Positions 36,201 through 43,948 of a stretch of DNA of 64,000 nt are shown here, one piece after another. Source of the DNA: Ignavibacteriales bacterium (GTDB lineage: Bacteria; Bacteroidota; Ignavibacteria; Ignavibacteriales; Melioribacteraceae); contig JAPLFF010000004.1 in assembly GCA_026390775.1 (NCBI GenBank), forward strand, positions 25,584-89,583. The letters run 5' to 3'. The stretch's first letter is position 1. Each line of letters begins with the position of its first letter. The notes beneath the pieces were generated by a model that did no database searches, was not told the DNA's origin, and was given only the letters and a program-made list of their open reading frames with translations. A program made the position numbers and the translations under genes.

Positions 36201-36326
36201 CTGTGGGGGCGTTGAATCCGGGAACAAATTTTTGGGAAGAGTAACAAGCGCGATAATTCCCATTACAAAAAATCCGGCAAGCAGAGAGTAAAGGAGATGC
36301 GGACGTTTATAGAAATATTCAAACAT
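33240..36326 (-). CDS. RND-family efflux pump, inner-membrane subunit (second set)
   Basis: 1028-aa RND transporter with the usual two periplasmic loops and twelve helices. The helix-4 proton relay reads LTDDAVVVLENIERHL near residue 394. It differs considerably from the pump at 4093. It is the last gene of a TolC-adaptor-pump run (38688 to 33240), which itself follows a CxxxC...MHRNNG protein as in the first set. Substrate unknown. Confidence 0.92.
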   Translation of the reverse strand: MFEYFYKRPHLLYSLLAGFFVMGIIALVTLPKNLFPDSTPPQVMVITKIPGATAQVAANTVSKPIEQEIARLGLVTDISSINVANFSIVKAEFSYEKSLNAAAVDVANALSIAKGVLPADANPAIYTAGDFILPVDVISLSPKNNNIDLGDIRKIADSYLKPYLLSNPDIGNVEVFGGYESSINVEVDPFKAKKYNTDFDKIAKALQTLNRDMPVGFVKGENSFYTITFYGEKDEVERLKQISVMPNVRLGDIANVSWSYAKRTSGYIGNGKQAIALAIQRAPGGSVLSVSKAAREEMTKLEAKYPNINFEISDTQRDLIELSNDNMLVALRDAIFYTLLIILFFLGNFRAIIAAALSIPLVFFSTMAVIWLTGGSLNIVIYTAIILALGMLTDDAVVVLENIERHLNELKEDLQTAIHKGTKEVIGPIWSGTLATIAIVFPLMFVGGFPQKIFLPLIMTLIIALLISFFLAITFIPKLSESLYKKGTGKTKVELWFNKIYNKSFGRMVEPYVNVIKFSNGKNRVWRRVALILGVVILLALSMKTIMPTIGRDAMPPMDTGIIKAQVMFSSNSTVNNAETKIEPFVKWLHQQPWVTKSSVAFGNEMGVLSLGSGNLPAEATITIYCVNRFDRKMNMWQIEDIIRDKLSYLEGIKKNDVYDFGATALSTIKATLDVRIKSPMVDGLAEKSHEVEKALKDIKGLTSLSTSWDKDFSEIVLNIDENKALSYGITPYEIAMQIPVRGQTVGLNADLQSLNTQIVRLYLKGKFSENEQTLRLLPIHTPMGEIPLEHLATISKNLTFAKIERDKMLYSIDVNGYRANRPVSHLTDDAEAALVNVKNDNDIITQEGDIAQINDSFARMIKAIGLGIILLLMVLISFYRSVKMSFIMIAVLPLAMIGAAWGMLLFHKPSCMPSLLGILLLFGIIIKNAVLLIDFYQNYRANGETPFESAIESVRIRFRPVMMTAFGTIAGMIPIALEQAVGLERLSPLADVAIGGLLIGTLLTLIYIPMFAYMIDKKKEKPIAEIG

Positions 36327-36328
36327 GA

Positions 36329-37408
36329 TTATCTCTCCTCTGTTTTAATACTTGCGCCGCTCAGAAGTGTAAGAAGAATATCCTGCTTGGCAACCACAAG
36401 TTCTTTACCTGATAGTTCATTGTTCCCGATTACAACGCCGTCCTCGCCGGTTTGAATAATATTTACTTTCGTTGCAACCGCTTTGTCATTCTCCTTCACA
36501 AAAACATAGTTCATACCGTCTCTGTTTAAAATTGCGTCAATCGGAAGTTTAATTGCGTTGCCGTTATAAACTTCAACATCTACTTCAACCCGTTCACCCG
36601 TAGTCATTCCGTGGGCTTCAACATTTACTTTGTAAGCTGATAATCCGTTTAACGTTGTATTCAATGGAATTGCTTTATAATCTTTACCGCCGACGTTTAC
36701 ACCGTAGACTTGTAAATCAGAGGGAACATAGAGCATCAAATAAAAATCGCTGCTCGCGCTTAAGGTTGCAACCGGCTGCCCCGGCATTATCATATCTCCC
36801 GGGTTAACTATATTTCTGGAAATCTGTCCGTCAACCGGGGATTTTATAATTGCGTAAGAAAGATTATTCGTAGCATCATTCAAATTTTGCGTTGATGCTT
36901 CAACTTTAGCTCTTAGTTCCGCAAGCTGGCTTTCTTCCATTTCCGATTGTTCTATCGAAGCTCCTTTTACAGCGAGAAGTTCTAAAGTTCTTTTGTGTGT
37001 TGCTTCTAAATTTTTAAGTGCTGTCTTCGCGGCTGATAATTGTGATTGAACGCTTGCTTTGTTAGCTTCAATTGTGGTAGCGTCAAGCCGCGCGATTATT
37101 TCTCCCTTTCTTACAAACGTGCCGCTGTTTTTTACATACTCAACACGCGCCGCAATTTTGGAAGCAAGATTTACATCCATATCGTTTTGCGTTTGCGCCA
37201 GATACGGCAGCGTTAGTTTAACTTGTTGCTGCTGAGCTTTAATTGTAGATACGGTAATAGCGTAAGTCTTTGCCGAAGGCAATGCTTCTTCTGCTTTCTT
37301 TGCTCTCACTAAGACAAAGATTGCGGCAATAATTATTAAAACCGTAACACCGGTTCCGATTTTTATTCCCTTTGATATTGCCGCCAGTCTATTAAATAAA
37401 TTTATCAT
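36329..37408 (-). CDS. RND periplasmic adaptor (second set)
   Basis: 359-aa membrane-fusion protein with N-terminal anchor (VTVLIIIAAIFVLVRA), lipoyl halves (LASKIAARVEYVKNSGTFV; IKSPVDGQISRNIVNPGD), coiled-coil hairpin and barrel domains. It is separated by two bases from the pump gene and overlaps the TolC gene by four bases. Confidence 0.91.
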   Translation of the reverse strand: MINLFNRLAAISKGIKIGTGVTVLIIIAAIFVLVRAKKAEEALPSAKTYAITVSTIKAQQQQVKLTLPYLAQTQNDMDVNLASKIAARVEYVKNSGTFVRKGEIIARLDATTIEANKASVQSQLSAAKTALKNLEATHKRTLELLAVKGASIEQSEMEESQLAELRAKVEASTQNLNDATNNLSYAIIKSPVDGQISRNIVNPGDMIMPGQPVATLSASSDFYLMLYVPSDLQVYGVNVGGKDYKAIPLNTTLNGLSAYKVNVEAHGMTTGERVEVDVEVYNGNAIKLPIDAILNRDGMNYVFVKENDKAVATKVNIIQTGEDGVVIGNNELSGKELVVAKQDILLTLLSGASIKTEER

Positions 37409-38688
37409 TTTACTATCTCCTCTATGCTGTTTCCATAAATAACGGCAAGCTTAACAAGCGTCTGCCACTTTTGTGCCTGCGCCTTAAATAATTTTGATTT
37501 TTCAAGAACAAGATCATCCTCATATTTCAAGTAATCTTCCATCGTCATTTGATCAGCTTGATAACTTACCTTTGCAATGTTCAATAATTCTTCTTTGTCT
37601 TTAATGCTGTTGTTATAAAGCTCGATTGAGTTTTCAACTAGAGGAAGACTTTTTTGTAATTGCTCTGCTTGAGATGAAAGTTCAAGACTCATTTTATCCA
37701 ATTCATTTTGGGATGCTTTTACTTCAACGGCGCTTTTGCTTATTTGTGAATACTGGTCCATCGCAAGCAATGGAATTTTTAACACCAATCCGATTGTGTA
37801 ATAATTTTCGGCAATGTCCTTGCTGTTATTATAAGCCGTTGCAAAGCCTCTGCTAAAATTTCCTTGCAGCGCAAGCATTGGAAATAATTTTTCTACTTCA
37901 GCGCGATGACCTAATCTATCGGCTTCCAATTTTTCTTTTAACGGATCTAACGCTTTTATTTCTCCATCCTTATAATTTCCGGTCTGCGTCATCGGAAGCG
38001 AATTTTTTAATGATATACCCGTTAATGTTCTAATTCCGGCAAGAACTTCTTCTCGCTGCAACGAAAGATCATTTTTCATTACGTCTATTTCACTAACGCC
38101 GTTATTTATTTTAAGCAGAGATGATTCCGGGGCGCGTCCGTTCTTTACTTTGATTGTTATAAATTCCTTAGTCTTCAAAAGAGAATTTTTCTTTTGATCC
38201 AGCGCCGCTCCTAACGCGTCTATATACGCAAGGTTGGAATTCAAGCTTACAAGCATCGCTTCATTCTTAAGCAGATTAATATATTTTTTGTCTTCGGCGG
38301 ATTTATACATCATCGAGGTTTTTGAAGCCATCGTATAAATTGATTTAACAAAAATCGGCATCGAAACAGTAGCTCCAATTCGATAAACATTTTGACTGAA
38401 CGGCTGCGTAAGCGATGGGTCTTTAATTAATGTGAACATTTCGTTTGGAGGCAATGGCAATATACCCGTCGCTTTAGAGTAATAGTCAAATCTCCCAAAA
38501 AGATCTATGTTGGGAAAAAGATAACTATGAGCCATACTCTTTCCCGCATCGGCTTGCTCTATATTTAATTCATCGCTCATTGTTGCCGGATGTGTCTTTA
38601 ATGAATCGAAGAGCGCTCCGATATTCTTTACTTCTTGACCAAACAATAGTAGCGGGATGAAAAGAATAATTATTATTTTTTTTAGCAT
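37405..38688 (-). CDS. TolC-family outer-membrane efflux protein (second set)
   Basis: 427 aa with a signal peptide (LFIPLLLFGQE) and two long helical OEP repeats. First of the three-gene efflux unit. More diverged from the other two TolC proteins of the window than they are from each other. Confidence 0.86.
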   Translation of the reverse strand: MLKKIIIILFIPLLLFGQEVKNIGALFDSLKTHPATMSDELNIEQADAGKSMAHSYLFPNIDLFGRFDYYSKATGILPLPPNEMFTLIKDPSLTQPFSQNVYRIGATVSMPIFVKSIYTMASKTSMMYKSAEDKKYINLLKNEAMLVSLNSNLAYIDALGAALDQKKNSLLKTKEFITIKVKNGRAPESSLLKINNGVSEIDVMKNDLSLQREEVLAGIRTLTGISLKNSLPMTQTGNYKDGEIKALDPLKEKLEADRLGHRAEVEKLFPMLALQGNFSRGFATAYNNSKDIAENYYTIGLVLKIPLLAMDQYSQISKSAVEVKASQNELDKMSLELSSQAEQLQKSLPLVENSIELYNNSIKDKEELLNIAKVSYQADQMTMEDYLKYEDDLVLEKSKLFKAQAQKWQTLVKLAVIYGNSIEEIVK

Positions 38689-38714
38689 TGCTGCCTCCTT
38701 TAATTAAAATTTTC

Positions 38715-39443
38715 TTACATGGAAGCGATAAATGGTTTAGGAAAATCCGTAGAGAATGTTGTGTATAAACTATTTGCCGCTTTCGAATCGCCGCTTTCAA
38801 TTGCTTTTATCCATTCGTCTGCTGTTTTGTTTATTGATGCGAACTGCGGCGCAAAGTTTTCTGTGTGTTTTACTTTTTCGTTAGTTTGCTCTAACATCTT
38901 TTTTATCATTACGCCGTTTTCTTTTGCAAGTTTAATATTACCGGCGTTTGCCATATCGGTCGCTAATTTCATTTGCATGTTGATAACAAACAGCATATCG
39001 GTTAAATCAACTGTTCCGTTGTTTCTGTGCATCCTTCCAAATATTTGACAGAATGTGCTGCAATATTTTGCGGCTATCTTATAATCTTTTTGAGCGGCTA
39101 AAGTTTTTACAAGTGTTAAGTTATCTGCAAAGTCGTCGAAATAACTAGCCCAAAGAGGGTCGTTCTTATATTCAGCCGGTGGATTGTTTTTAAATTTTTG
39201 TGTTAAAGATTCCAGCTCAGTAGCGGCTGCTGAAATAACATTTGACACTTGTTGTTCGGTTGGATTGGCCGCTTTCATTGTTCCGCAAGTCATAACTGCT
39301 TTTTTATGGAAGCCGGACGCTTCTTTATCAAATGCGGATTGCGCAAACATTGAAGTTGCCACGAATCCAAAGATGAATAACATTGCAAATAATTTTTTCC
39401 CCGCTAAGCGGTTCGCCTTTGGCGAATTCATTTCGTTCAACAT
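38715..39443 (-). CDS. Periplasmic helical protein with CxxxC...MHRNNG motif (copy 2)
   Basis: About 242-aa paralogue of 3285-3995. Shared points are KKAVMTCG, NNPPAEYKNDPLW, KYCSTFCQIFGRMHRNNG and VDLTD. The N-terminus (NSPKANRLAGKK) is unlike copy 1: it is encoded by two adjacent short palindromes (39401-39426), apparently a repeat inserted before the signal-peptide core (KLFAMLFIFGFVATSMFAQ). The ATG at 39443 is preceded by AAAGGA. It precedes the TolC gene, again coupling this family to RND efflux. Function not known. Confidence 0.78.
   Translation of the reverse strand: MLNEMNSPKANRLAGKKLFAMLFIFGFVATSMFAQSAFDKEASGFHKKAVMTCGTMKAANPTEQQVSNVISAAATELESLTQKFKNNPPAEYKNDPLWASYFDDFADNLTLVKTLAAQKDYKIAAKYCSTFCQIFGRMHRNNGTVDLTDMLFVINMQMKLATDMANAGNIKLAKENGVMIKKMLEQTNEKVKHTENFAPQFASINKTADEWIKAIESGDSKAANSLYTTFSTDFPKPFIASM
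39401..39426. repeat. Double palindrome inside a coding start
   Basis: CCGCTAAGCGG is followed directly by TTCGCCTTTGGCGAA, two neighbouring hairpins. They lie within the first codons of the gene at 38715-39443 and are absent from its paralogue, so they may be a small mobile palindromic element. Confidence 0.5.
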
Positions 39444-39472
39444 TTTTAGTTTTCCTTTTATGTTTATATAGT

Positions 39473-39493
39473 GGAGCGGCATTTAGCCGCCCC
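39473..39493. repeat. GGAGCGGC hairpin repeat (copy 1)
   Basis: GGAGCGGC-ATTTA-GCCGCCCC forms an eight-pair stem with one mismatch in the gap between two minus-strand genes. The same element recurs at 40125-40145. Confidence 0.6.
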
Positions 39494-39511
39494 GGTTTTA
39501 TACTTTGTAAA

Positions 39512-40024
39512 TTATAATCCAAACATTACGCTTACGTATGTATTCCAATAACTCAAGTTATCTCCGTTGTATTGATATTTTGTCGAAAGATCGAGCCCAA
39601 TATTTTCACTTAGCGGAATTGCATATCCTGTTCCTACGCTGAAACCCCATTCGGTTTTTGAATCAGATATATTTTGTGGTCCTGTCCAGCTATAAAAATG
39701 CAATCCGGTTTCAACCATTCCATACCATCCGCTTACAAAGTATAGTTTAGTTCCAACTACTAATGGAACTGCAGAATAGCTGTAGCCATTGCTTTCTGCA
39801 AAACCTAAGTAACCGCTTGTAACTGTTCCGTTCCAAGCTCCGCCAAGATGAAATTCATATTGACCTGTAACTCCCCAGCCGGTGCTTGCAACATTTGATA
39901 AATCACTCATTGGAAAATTCAATTGAGTTCCTAAGCTCAATATGTTTGAACTTTTCAATGATTGTGCGTTTGATAGACCTACAAACATCATAACGCTAAA
40001 CAAGGTGAATAGTAACTTCTTCAT
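39512..40024 (-). CDS. Small outer-membrane beta-barrel protein
   Basis: 170-aa secreted protein (signal peptide ending GLSNAQ) with alternating amphipathic strands rich in Gly, Tyr, Trp and Ser and a C-terminal strand ending VSVMFGL, as expected for an eight-stranded outer-membrane barrel. No specific family is recognised. Its 5' region contains a large hairpin (40056-40109), so its expression may be regulated at the RNA level. Confidence 0.75.
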   Translation of the reverse strand: MKKLLFTLFSVMMFVGLSNAQSLKSSNILSLGTQLNFPMSDLSNVASTGWGVTGQYEFHLGGAWNGTVTSGYLGFAESNGYSYSAVPLVVGTKLYFVSGWYGMVETGLHFYSWTGPQNISDSKTEWGFSVGTGYAIPLSENIGLDLSTKYQYNGDNLSYWNTYVSVMFGL

Positions 40025-40055
40025 TTTAATACTCCTTTTATTTGGTTAAATTGGA

Positions 40056-40109
40056 GTATAAATTATGTGGGATTTGTTCACGCAAATCCGTTATAAGCAT
40101 AATTTATAC
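40056..40109. promoter_or_regulatory. Large two-part stem-loop upstream of the beta-barrel gene
   Basis: Outer arms GTATAAATTATG and CATAATTTATAC are perfect 12-base complements, and inner arms GGATTTG and CAAATCC (seven bases) enclose a TTCACG loop. The element lies 32 bases before the ATG at 40024. It could be a 5'-UTR RNA structure, an operator pair or a small inverted-repeat element. Confidence 0.6.
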
Positions 40110-40124
40110 GTGGTTTATTAACGT

Positions 40125-40145
40125 GGAGCGGCAGTTTGCCGCTCC
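40125..40145. repeat. GGAGCGGC hairpin repeat (copy 2)
   Basis: GGAGCGGCA-GTT-TGCCGCTCC is a perfect nine-pair hairpin between the FmdE-like and beta-barrel genes. It lacks a T-run on the minus strand, so a repeat is more likely than a simple terminator. Confidence 0.6.
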
Positions 40146-40170
40146 GTTGTTTTCAATTCATCAAAGAACA

Positions 40171-40779
40171 TCAATTAGTTTTTGCAGCGCAGTCAATGCA
40201 AACTTGCTTGCCGTTTTTTAATCTTCCATATTCTTCTACCGTCATTTCGCCGCAGTCTTCACACACGAAACCTGCAAAGCTGTCTTTATTCGGTTCAAGT
40301 TTGTAATCGAACACTTCTGAAATATTAATCAGTTTTTCTTCCGGAGCGTTTATAACATTGTTAATTAACGGATCAACAACCTCAGCCGGAACCTTGCTCG
40401 CCGGTATTCCTTTTTCTCTGTAATCTTTGAAGAAAGCCGATTGTTTATTCTGAAGCATAGCTTCTGCTTTTGGTGTTACACGAACGGCTTTTCCGTTTGC
40501 TCTGTCTATTAATGTTACCGCCCACTTTCCTTTATGCGTTTTCTTAATGTTCCCTTTACCGAATGTTGTTCCCATTATTACCTGAAGTCCGTCAGCGTAA
40601 CAAGTAGCGCAGTGATCTTCACCAAGATCAACGAACGCTACAACTTGCCCATCCTTCGCTCTTTCAACTCCGAGTGCGTTCATTGCTGCCGCACCTACTT
40701 TTAGTCCCATCGGCATTGCGGGACATTTATGCCCGTGAAATTTTTGTCCGAACTCCAACCAATCTTTTGGATTAACCAT
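40171..40779 (-). CDS. FmdE-like protein with C-terminal zinc ribbon (1)
   Basis: 202 aa. The FmdE core has HGHKCPAMPMGLKVG, the GEDHCATCYADGLQVIMGTTFGKGN segment and a basic strand region; the C-terminus is a CxxC...CxxC zinc ribbon (FVCEDCGEMTVEEY...KQVCIDC). FmdE is named after a protein linked to formylmethanofuran dehydrogenase, but stand-alone bacterial members have no settled function and may handle metals. A second copy is at 42587-43234. Confidence 0.87.
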   Translation of the reverse strand: MVNPKDWLEFGQKFHGHKCPAMPMGLKVGAAAMNALGVERAKDGQVVAFVDLGEDHCATCYADGLQVIMGTTFGKGNIKKTHKGKWAVTLIDRANGKAVRVTPKAEAMLQNKQSAFFKDYREKGIPASKVPAEVVDPLINNVINAPEEKLINISEVFDYKLEPNKDSFAGFVCEDCGEMTVEEYGRLKNGKQVCIDCAAKTN

Positions 40780-40800
40780 ATTTGCAACTCCTTCCTTTTA

Positions 40801-41787
40801 TTAATTAAAAAATATCTGATATTGAATTTCCGCTTCGTTTATATTTTTATTTCTGCTGAACTGTGTTTTGTAATCTGCCATCAATTTATTTTTTTGAGAC
40901 AAGTAATAATTGAACCCAACTAAATACCATTCGTTATCGTTGGTTGCCGGATTAAGATCCTTATACTTTTCTATTTGAGTTAATATTTGAAAATCGTTTG
41001 CGAGATAGTATGCCGCATAAACGTAATAACCCCAAGCATTTTGATTCATAATGTCCGCATTAACAAACTCACTTTGAAAATCAAATTTTTCTATCTTTAA
41101 TTGCGCTTGAAAACCATATCGGTAATCGTTTCCTGCTATAGTTTCATTGGAGGTAAATATTTTAGGAAAAGTTTGATTTTCTAAGAATCTATAACCGAAT
41201 GACGCTCCAATGTTTGCTAACTCATTTTTATCATTGATAAGATTGTAGCTCGCCTTTGTTGTGTATAGTAGAGAATTATTAATGTTGGTTCCTGGAAATT
41301 TTTGATTGCCGTTAAATATTCCTAAACTGAGTTTGAGATCTGAATCAAGCAGATCAAAATTTCCTTCAACGCCAATTTCTCTTGCAGAACTTTTATCTCC
41401 GTGGATTAAATTATTGATAACATTTGCCCGTTCTAATACCGGTATAAAAGCATCGGATTGCATTCTCTGCAAAGTAAAATTCGGAACAAATTTTCCAACT
41501 CTTAAAAAACCAAAATTCCATTTAACATCTACAAAAGCATCCTGGAAATAAAAATTATCATCTGTAATCGAGCGATATACTGCCTGCATTTTATATGTAA
41601 TATTTTCAGCCAAAGGTGCTTTACCGTCAATCCAAAGTTTTGCTCTTCGTATCATGAATCCCGCACTAATTCTATCATTATAAGTGAAGCGACTTTGAAT
41701 ATATCCGTTCCAATCGAATGACTTTTCTTGTGCAAATACAAATTCAAATGAAATCAAACTCAACAAAACAATAAAAATCTTTTTCAT
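40801..41787 (-). CDS. OprO/OprP-like phosphate-selective porin
   Basis: 328 aa with a signal peptide (FEFVFAQ) and the start FDWNGYIQSRFTYND...FMIRRAKLWIDGKA typical of the porin O/P family, followed by beta strands and a C-terminal strand ending YQIFFN. It would let anions such as phosphate or arsenate cross the outer membrane. It lies between FmdE-like and TauE/SafE genes. Confidence 0.86.
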   Translation of the reverse strand: MKKIFIVLLSLISFEFVFAQEKSFDWNGYIQSRFTYNDRISAGFMIRRAKLWIDGKAPLAENITYKMQAVYRSITDDNFYFQDAFVDVKWNFGFLRVGKFVPNFTLQRMQSDAFIPVLERANVINNLIHGDKSSAREIGVEGNFDLLDSDLKLSLGIFNGNQKFPGTNINNSLLYTTKASYNLINDKNELANIGASFGYRFLENQTFPKIFTSNETIAGNDYRYGFQAQLKIEKFDFQSEFVNADIMNQNAWGYYVYAAYYLANDFQILTQIEKYKDLNPATNDNEWYLVGFNYYLSQKNKLMADYKTQFSRNKNINEAEIQYQIFFN

Positions 41788-41799
41788 TCTTTCCTCTAA

Positions 41800-42573
41800 T
41801 TAAATTAGTTTAATAAGTATCTGTGCGGCTAACGCCCACATTATTAAACCGAGTCCGGCTTTTATCATTTTGGGTTTTACTCTCAAACTAAATCTGGCTC
41901 CAAGATTTCCGCCAATAAGAACAGCTACACCAGCCGCGGCTATTAAAGGATAATCAAGTTTGTGCGATGTCGCGTGACCAATTATTCCGGCAAGCGCAGA
42001 AAAGGATATTATCAAATGTGAAGAACCTGCTGCGGACTTTGTTGGATATTTTAAAACATAAGTCATGAATGGAACTATTAAAACACCGCCGCCAACACCA
42101 AGCAATCCGGAGATAAGTCCTACAGCAAAACTAAATGCGACAATTAATGCATACTTAGCAGTCGTTAACATTGGTAATGGTTCCTCATCTGTATCATTTC
42201 CTTTTTGCCAATATGTCAAAATCATTCTTGTGCCAAGTATTAGAAGGAAGGATACAAACAACCACAGCAATACGTTTTGATTTACTTGTTTGGCAAAAAC
42301 ACCGCCCGTAAAAGCTCCAATAACAATACCCGGCACAAACATGAACGAAGCTTTCATGTCGATCATCTTATTCTTATAAAATACATATCCGGCAGAGATC
42401 GAGGTTATTAGATTTAGAACCAACGAAGTTGATGTAGAGCTTAAAACCGAAAACCCAAGTAGTATTAACAGCGGAGAGTAAACCGACCCTCCGCCCTGTC
42501 CAAACATCGAGAAGACAAAAGCAAGAACAAAAGAAAATATAACTGCCATTATAAGAACGCTGTTCAAATCCAT
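41800..42573 (-). CDS. TauE/SafE-family sulfite or anion exporter
   Basis: 257-aa membrane protein with two half-repeats, each with the family motif: SMFGQGGGSVYSPLLILLGF and ISGLLGVGGGVLIVPFMTYVL. About eight helices. Members export sulfite, sulfoacetate or other organosulfur anions, and some transport metal-linked anions. In this run with a porin and FmdE-like proteins, the substrate is not clear. Confidence 0.9.
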   Translation of the reverse strand: MDLNSVLIMAVIFSFVLAFVFSMFGQGGGSVYSPLLILLGFSVLSSTSTSLVLNLITSISAGYVFYKNKMIDMKASFMFVPGIVIGAFTGGVFAKQVNQNVLLWLFVSFLLILGTRMILTYWQKGNDTDEEPLPMLTTAKYALIVAFSFAVGLISGLLGVGGGVLIVPFMTYVLKYPTKSAAGSSHLIISFSALAGIIGHATSHKLDYPLIAAAGVAVLIGGNLGARFSLRVKPKMIKAGLGLIMWALAAQILIKLI

Positions 42574-42586
42574 TTCTTTATCTCTC

Positions 42587-43234
42587 CTAATTTTGGTTTT
42601 TTGAAATCAGCAAGTTTGGTAAATGGATTACTGTTTCTTCCGCTTCTCTTTCGGAACAAGGAATGCAAACTCTCTTTCCATCTTTCACTCTCAAGTATCT
42701 TTCAAAAACATATTCTCCGCATACTTCGCACTTTGCTTTGTTGAATGAACCTTTTACCGGACTATATTTAAAATTTTCAAGAACAGTTACGCTAAATAGT
42801 TCATCGTTGGTAGCGTTAAGAACTATATTTATAATATCGATGCGAACACTCTCCGGTATCTCGGAAGGTTCTATTCCTTGTTTACGGAATTTGAAAAATT
42901 CGTGGGGAGCTAGTTTATCCTGGAATTCATTTTTAAGAAAAATTCTTACCGCATCTTTTTTACCTGGATACCAAAAAATTGCCGCGACTTTTCCATAATT
43001 CAATCTTTCAATCATTCCTTTGCCGAAGGTTGCACTTGTTGCAGACATAATTCCGTCCTGCATACATCCTTGCGGATGACCGACACCCATCTCGGAAAAC
43101 ACATGCATCTGGTGGTCCAAACTTTTTTCCACGCCTAATTTTTCTAATGCCAATGTTCCCATCCTATAACCTATCGGCATAAAGGGGCATCTATGCCCGT
43201 GAAATTCGAAAGTCCATTCTGGTAAATTAAACAT
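42587..43234 (-). CDS. FmdE-like protein with C-terminal zinc ribbon (2)
   Basis: About 215 aa, paralogue of 40171-40779: FHGHRCPFMPIGYRMG, GVGHPQGCMQDGIMSATSATFGKGM, then a zinc ribbon (KCEVCGEYVFERY...KRVCIPC). The start ATG at 43234 has GAGGAG before it. It is the first gene after the TetR regulator, so both FmdE-like genes are probably in the TetR-controlled run. Confidence 0.87.
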   Translation of the reverse strand: MFNLPEWTFEFHGHRCPFMPIGYRMGTLALEKLGVEKSLDHQMHVFSEMGVGHPQGCMQDGIMSATSATFGKGMIERLNYGKVAAIFWYPGKKDAVRIFLKNEFQDKLAPHEFFKFRKQGIEPSEIPESVRIDIINIVLNATNDELFSVTVLENFKYSPVKGSFNKAKCEVCGEYVFERYLRVKDGKRVCIPCSEREAEETVIHLPNLLISKNQN

Positions 43235-43290
43235 TGCTATTTCTCCTCTATTGTTTGTAAACATTTACTTACATATATAGACAAATTTTT

Positions 43291-43881
43291 TTATCCCTTT
43301 AAGGTCTTTAAGATTAACGAATACATTCTTTGACAAAAATTATCCACATTCAAACCGCTTTTATTCAATATCATCTCAATATTAAACATTATTGGAATAC
43401 CCATATAAAGCATTGCAATATCTTCCGGATTAATGTTTTTATCGCATAACCCCTCTGCTATTCCATCTTTTACCATCTTTATTATAAACTGCTTCTGTTC
43501 TGAAAGTATCTGATTTAATTTTTCCTTCAGCTCTTTATCACCTAAGTGTGTTGCCTCGGAAAACAGAAGTATGGTTACTCCTCTATTTTCTTTCAGATAT
43601 CTTACATTGCGGCACAAATAGTTAAACAATTTTTCTTCTGTCTTAACGGGACTTATAACAATGCTTCTAAGCGATCCGATCAAATCGTTTGCAACATCTT
43701 CCATAATTCCCTTAATAATATCTCTTTTGGTAGCGAAGTGACGGAAAATTGCCCCTTCTGTAAAGCCAATTCTTTTTGCGAGGTTCCTCGTGGATAGATT
43801 ATGCAAACCTTCTTCGGCAATTATTTCCAACACCGTTTTCTTTATCTGCTCCTGTCTTACTTCAGTTGATTCTTTTACCAT
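43291..43881 (-). CDS. TetR-family transcriptional regulator
   Basis: 196 aa with the TetR N-terminal helix-turn-helix (LHNLSTRNLAKRIGFTEGAIFRHFATKRDII) and a variable C-terminal ligand domain. A promoter and an AGTAA...TTACT inverted repeat lie just upstream, fitting autorepression and control of the FmdE/TauE/porin/efflux run downstream. Ligand unknown. Confidence 0.92.
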   Translation of the reverse strand: MVKESTEVRQEQIKKTVLEIIAEEGLHNLSTRNLAKRIGFTEGAIFRHFATKRDIIKGIMEDVANDLIGSLRSIVISPVKTEEKLFNYLCRNVRYLKENRGVTILLFSEATHLGDKELKEKLNQILSEQKQFIIKMVKDGIAEGLCDKNINPEDIAMLYMGIPIMFNIEMILNKSGLNVDNFCQRMYSLILKTLKG

Positions 43882-43902
43882 TTTCTCTTATTCCAATAAT
43901 TA

Positions 43903-43920
43903 AGTAATCACTCACTTACT
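43903..43920. promoter_or_regulatory. Probable TetR operator
   Basis: AGTAATCACTCACTTACT has AGTAA and TTACT arms and an internal GTGAGTGA repeat on the other strand, a pattern typical of TetR/AcrR sites. It is immediately downstream of the -10 box of the tetR promoter. Confidence 0.6.
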
Positions 43921-43948
43921 AAAATACACAAATAAAATTATTTGTCAA
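43921..43948 (-). promoter_or_regulatory. Probable promoter of the TetR-controlled run
   Basis: Minus-strand TTGACA (43943-43948) and TATTTT (43921-43926) are 16 bases apart, 40 bases before the tetR start. The operator overlaps the expected transcription start. Confidence 0.55.
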
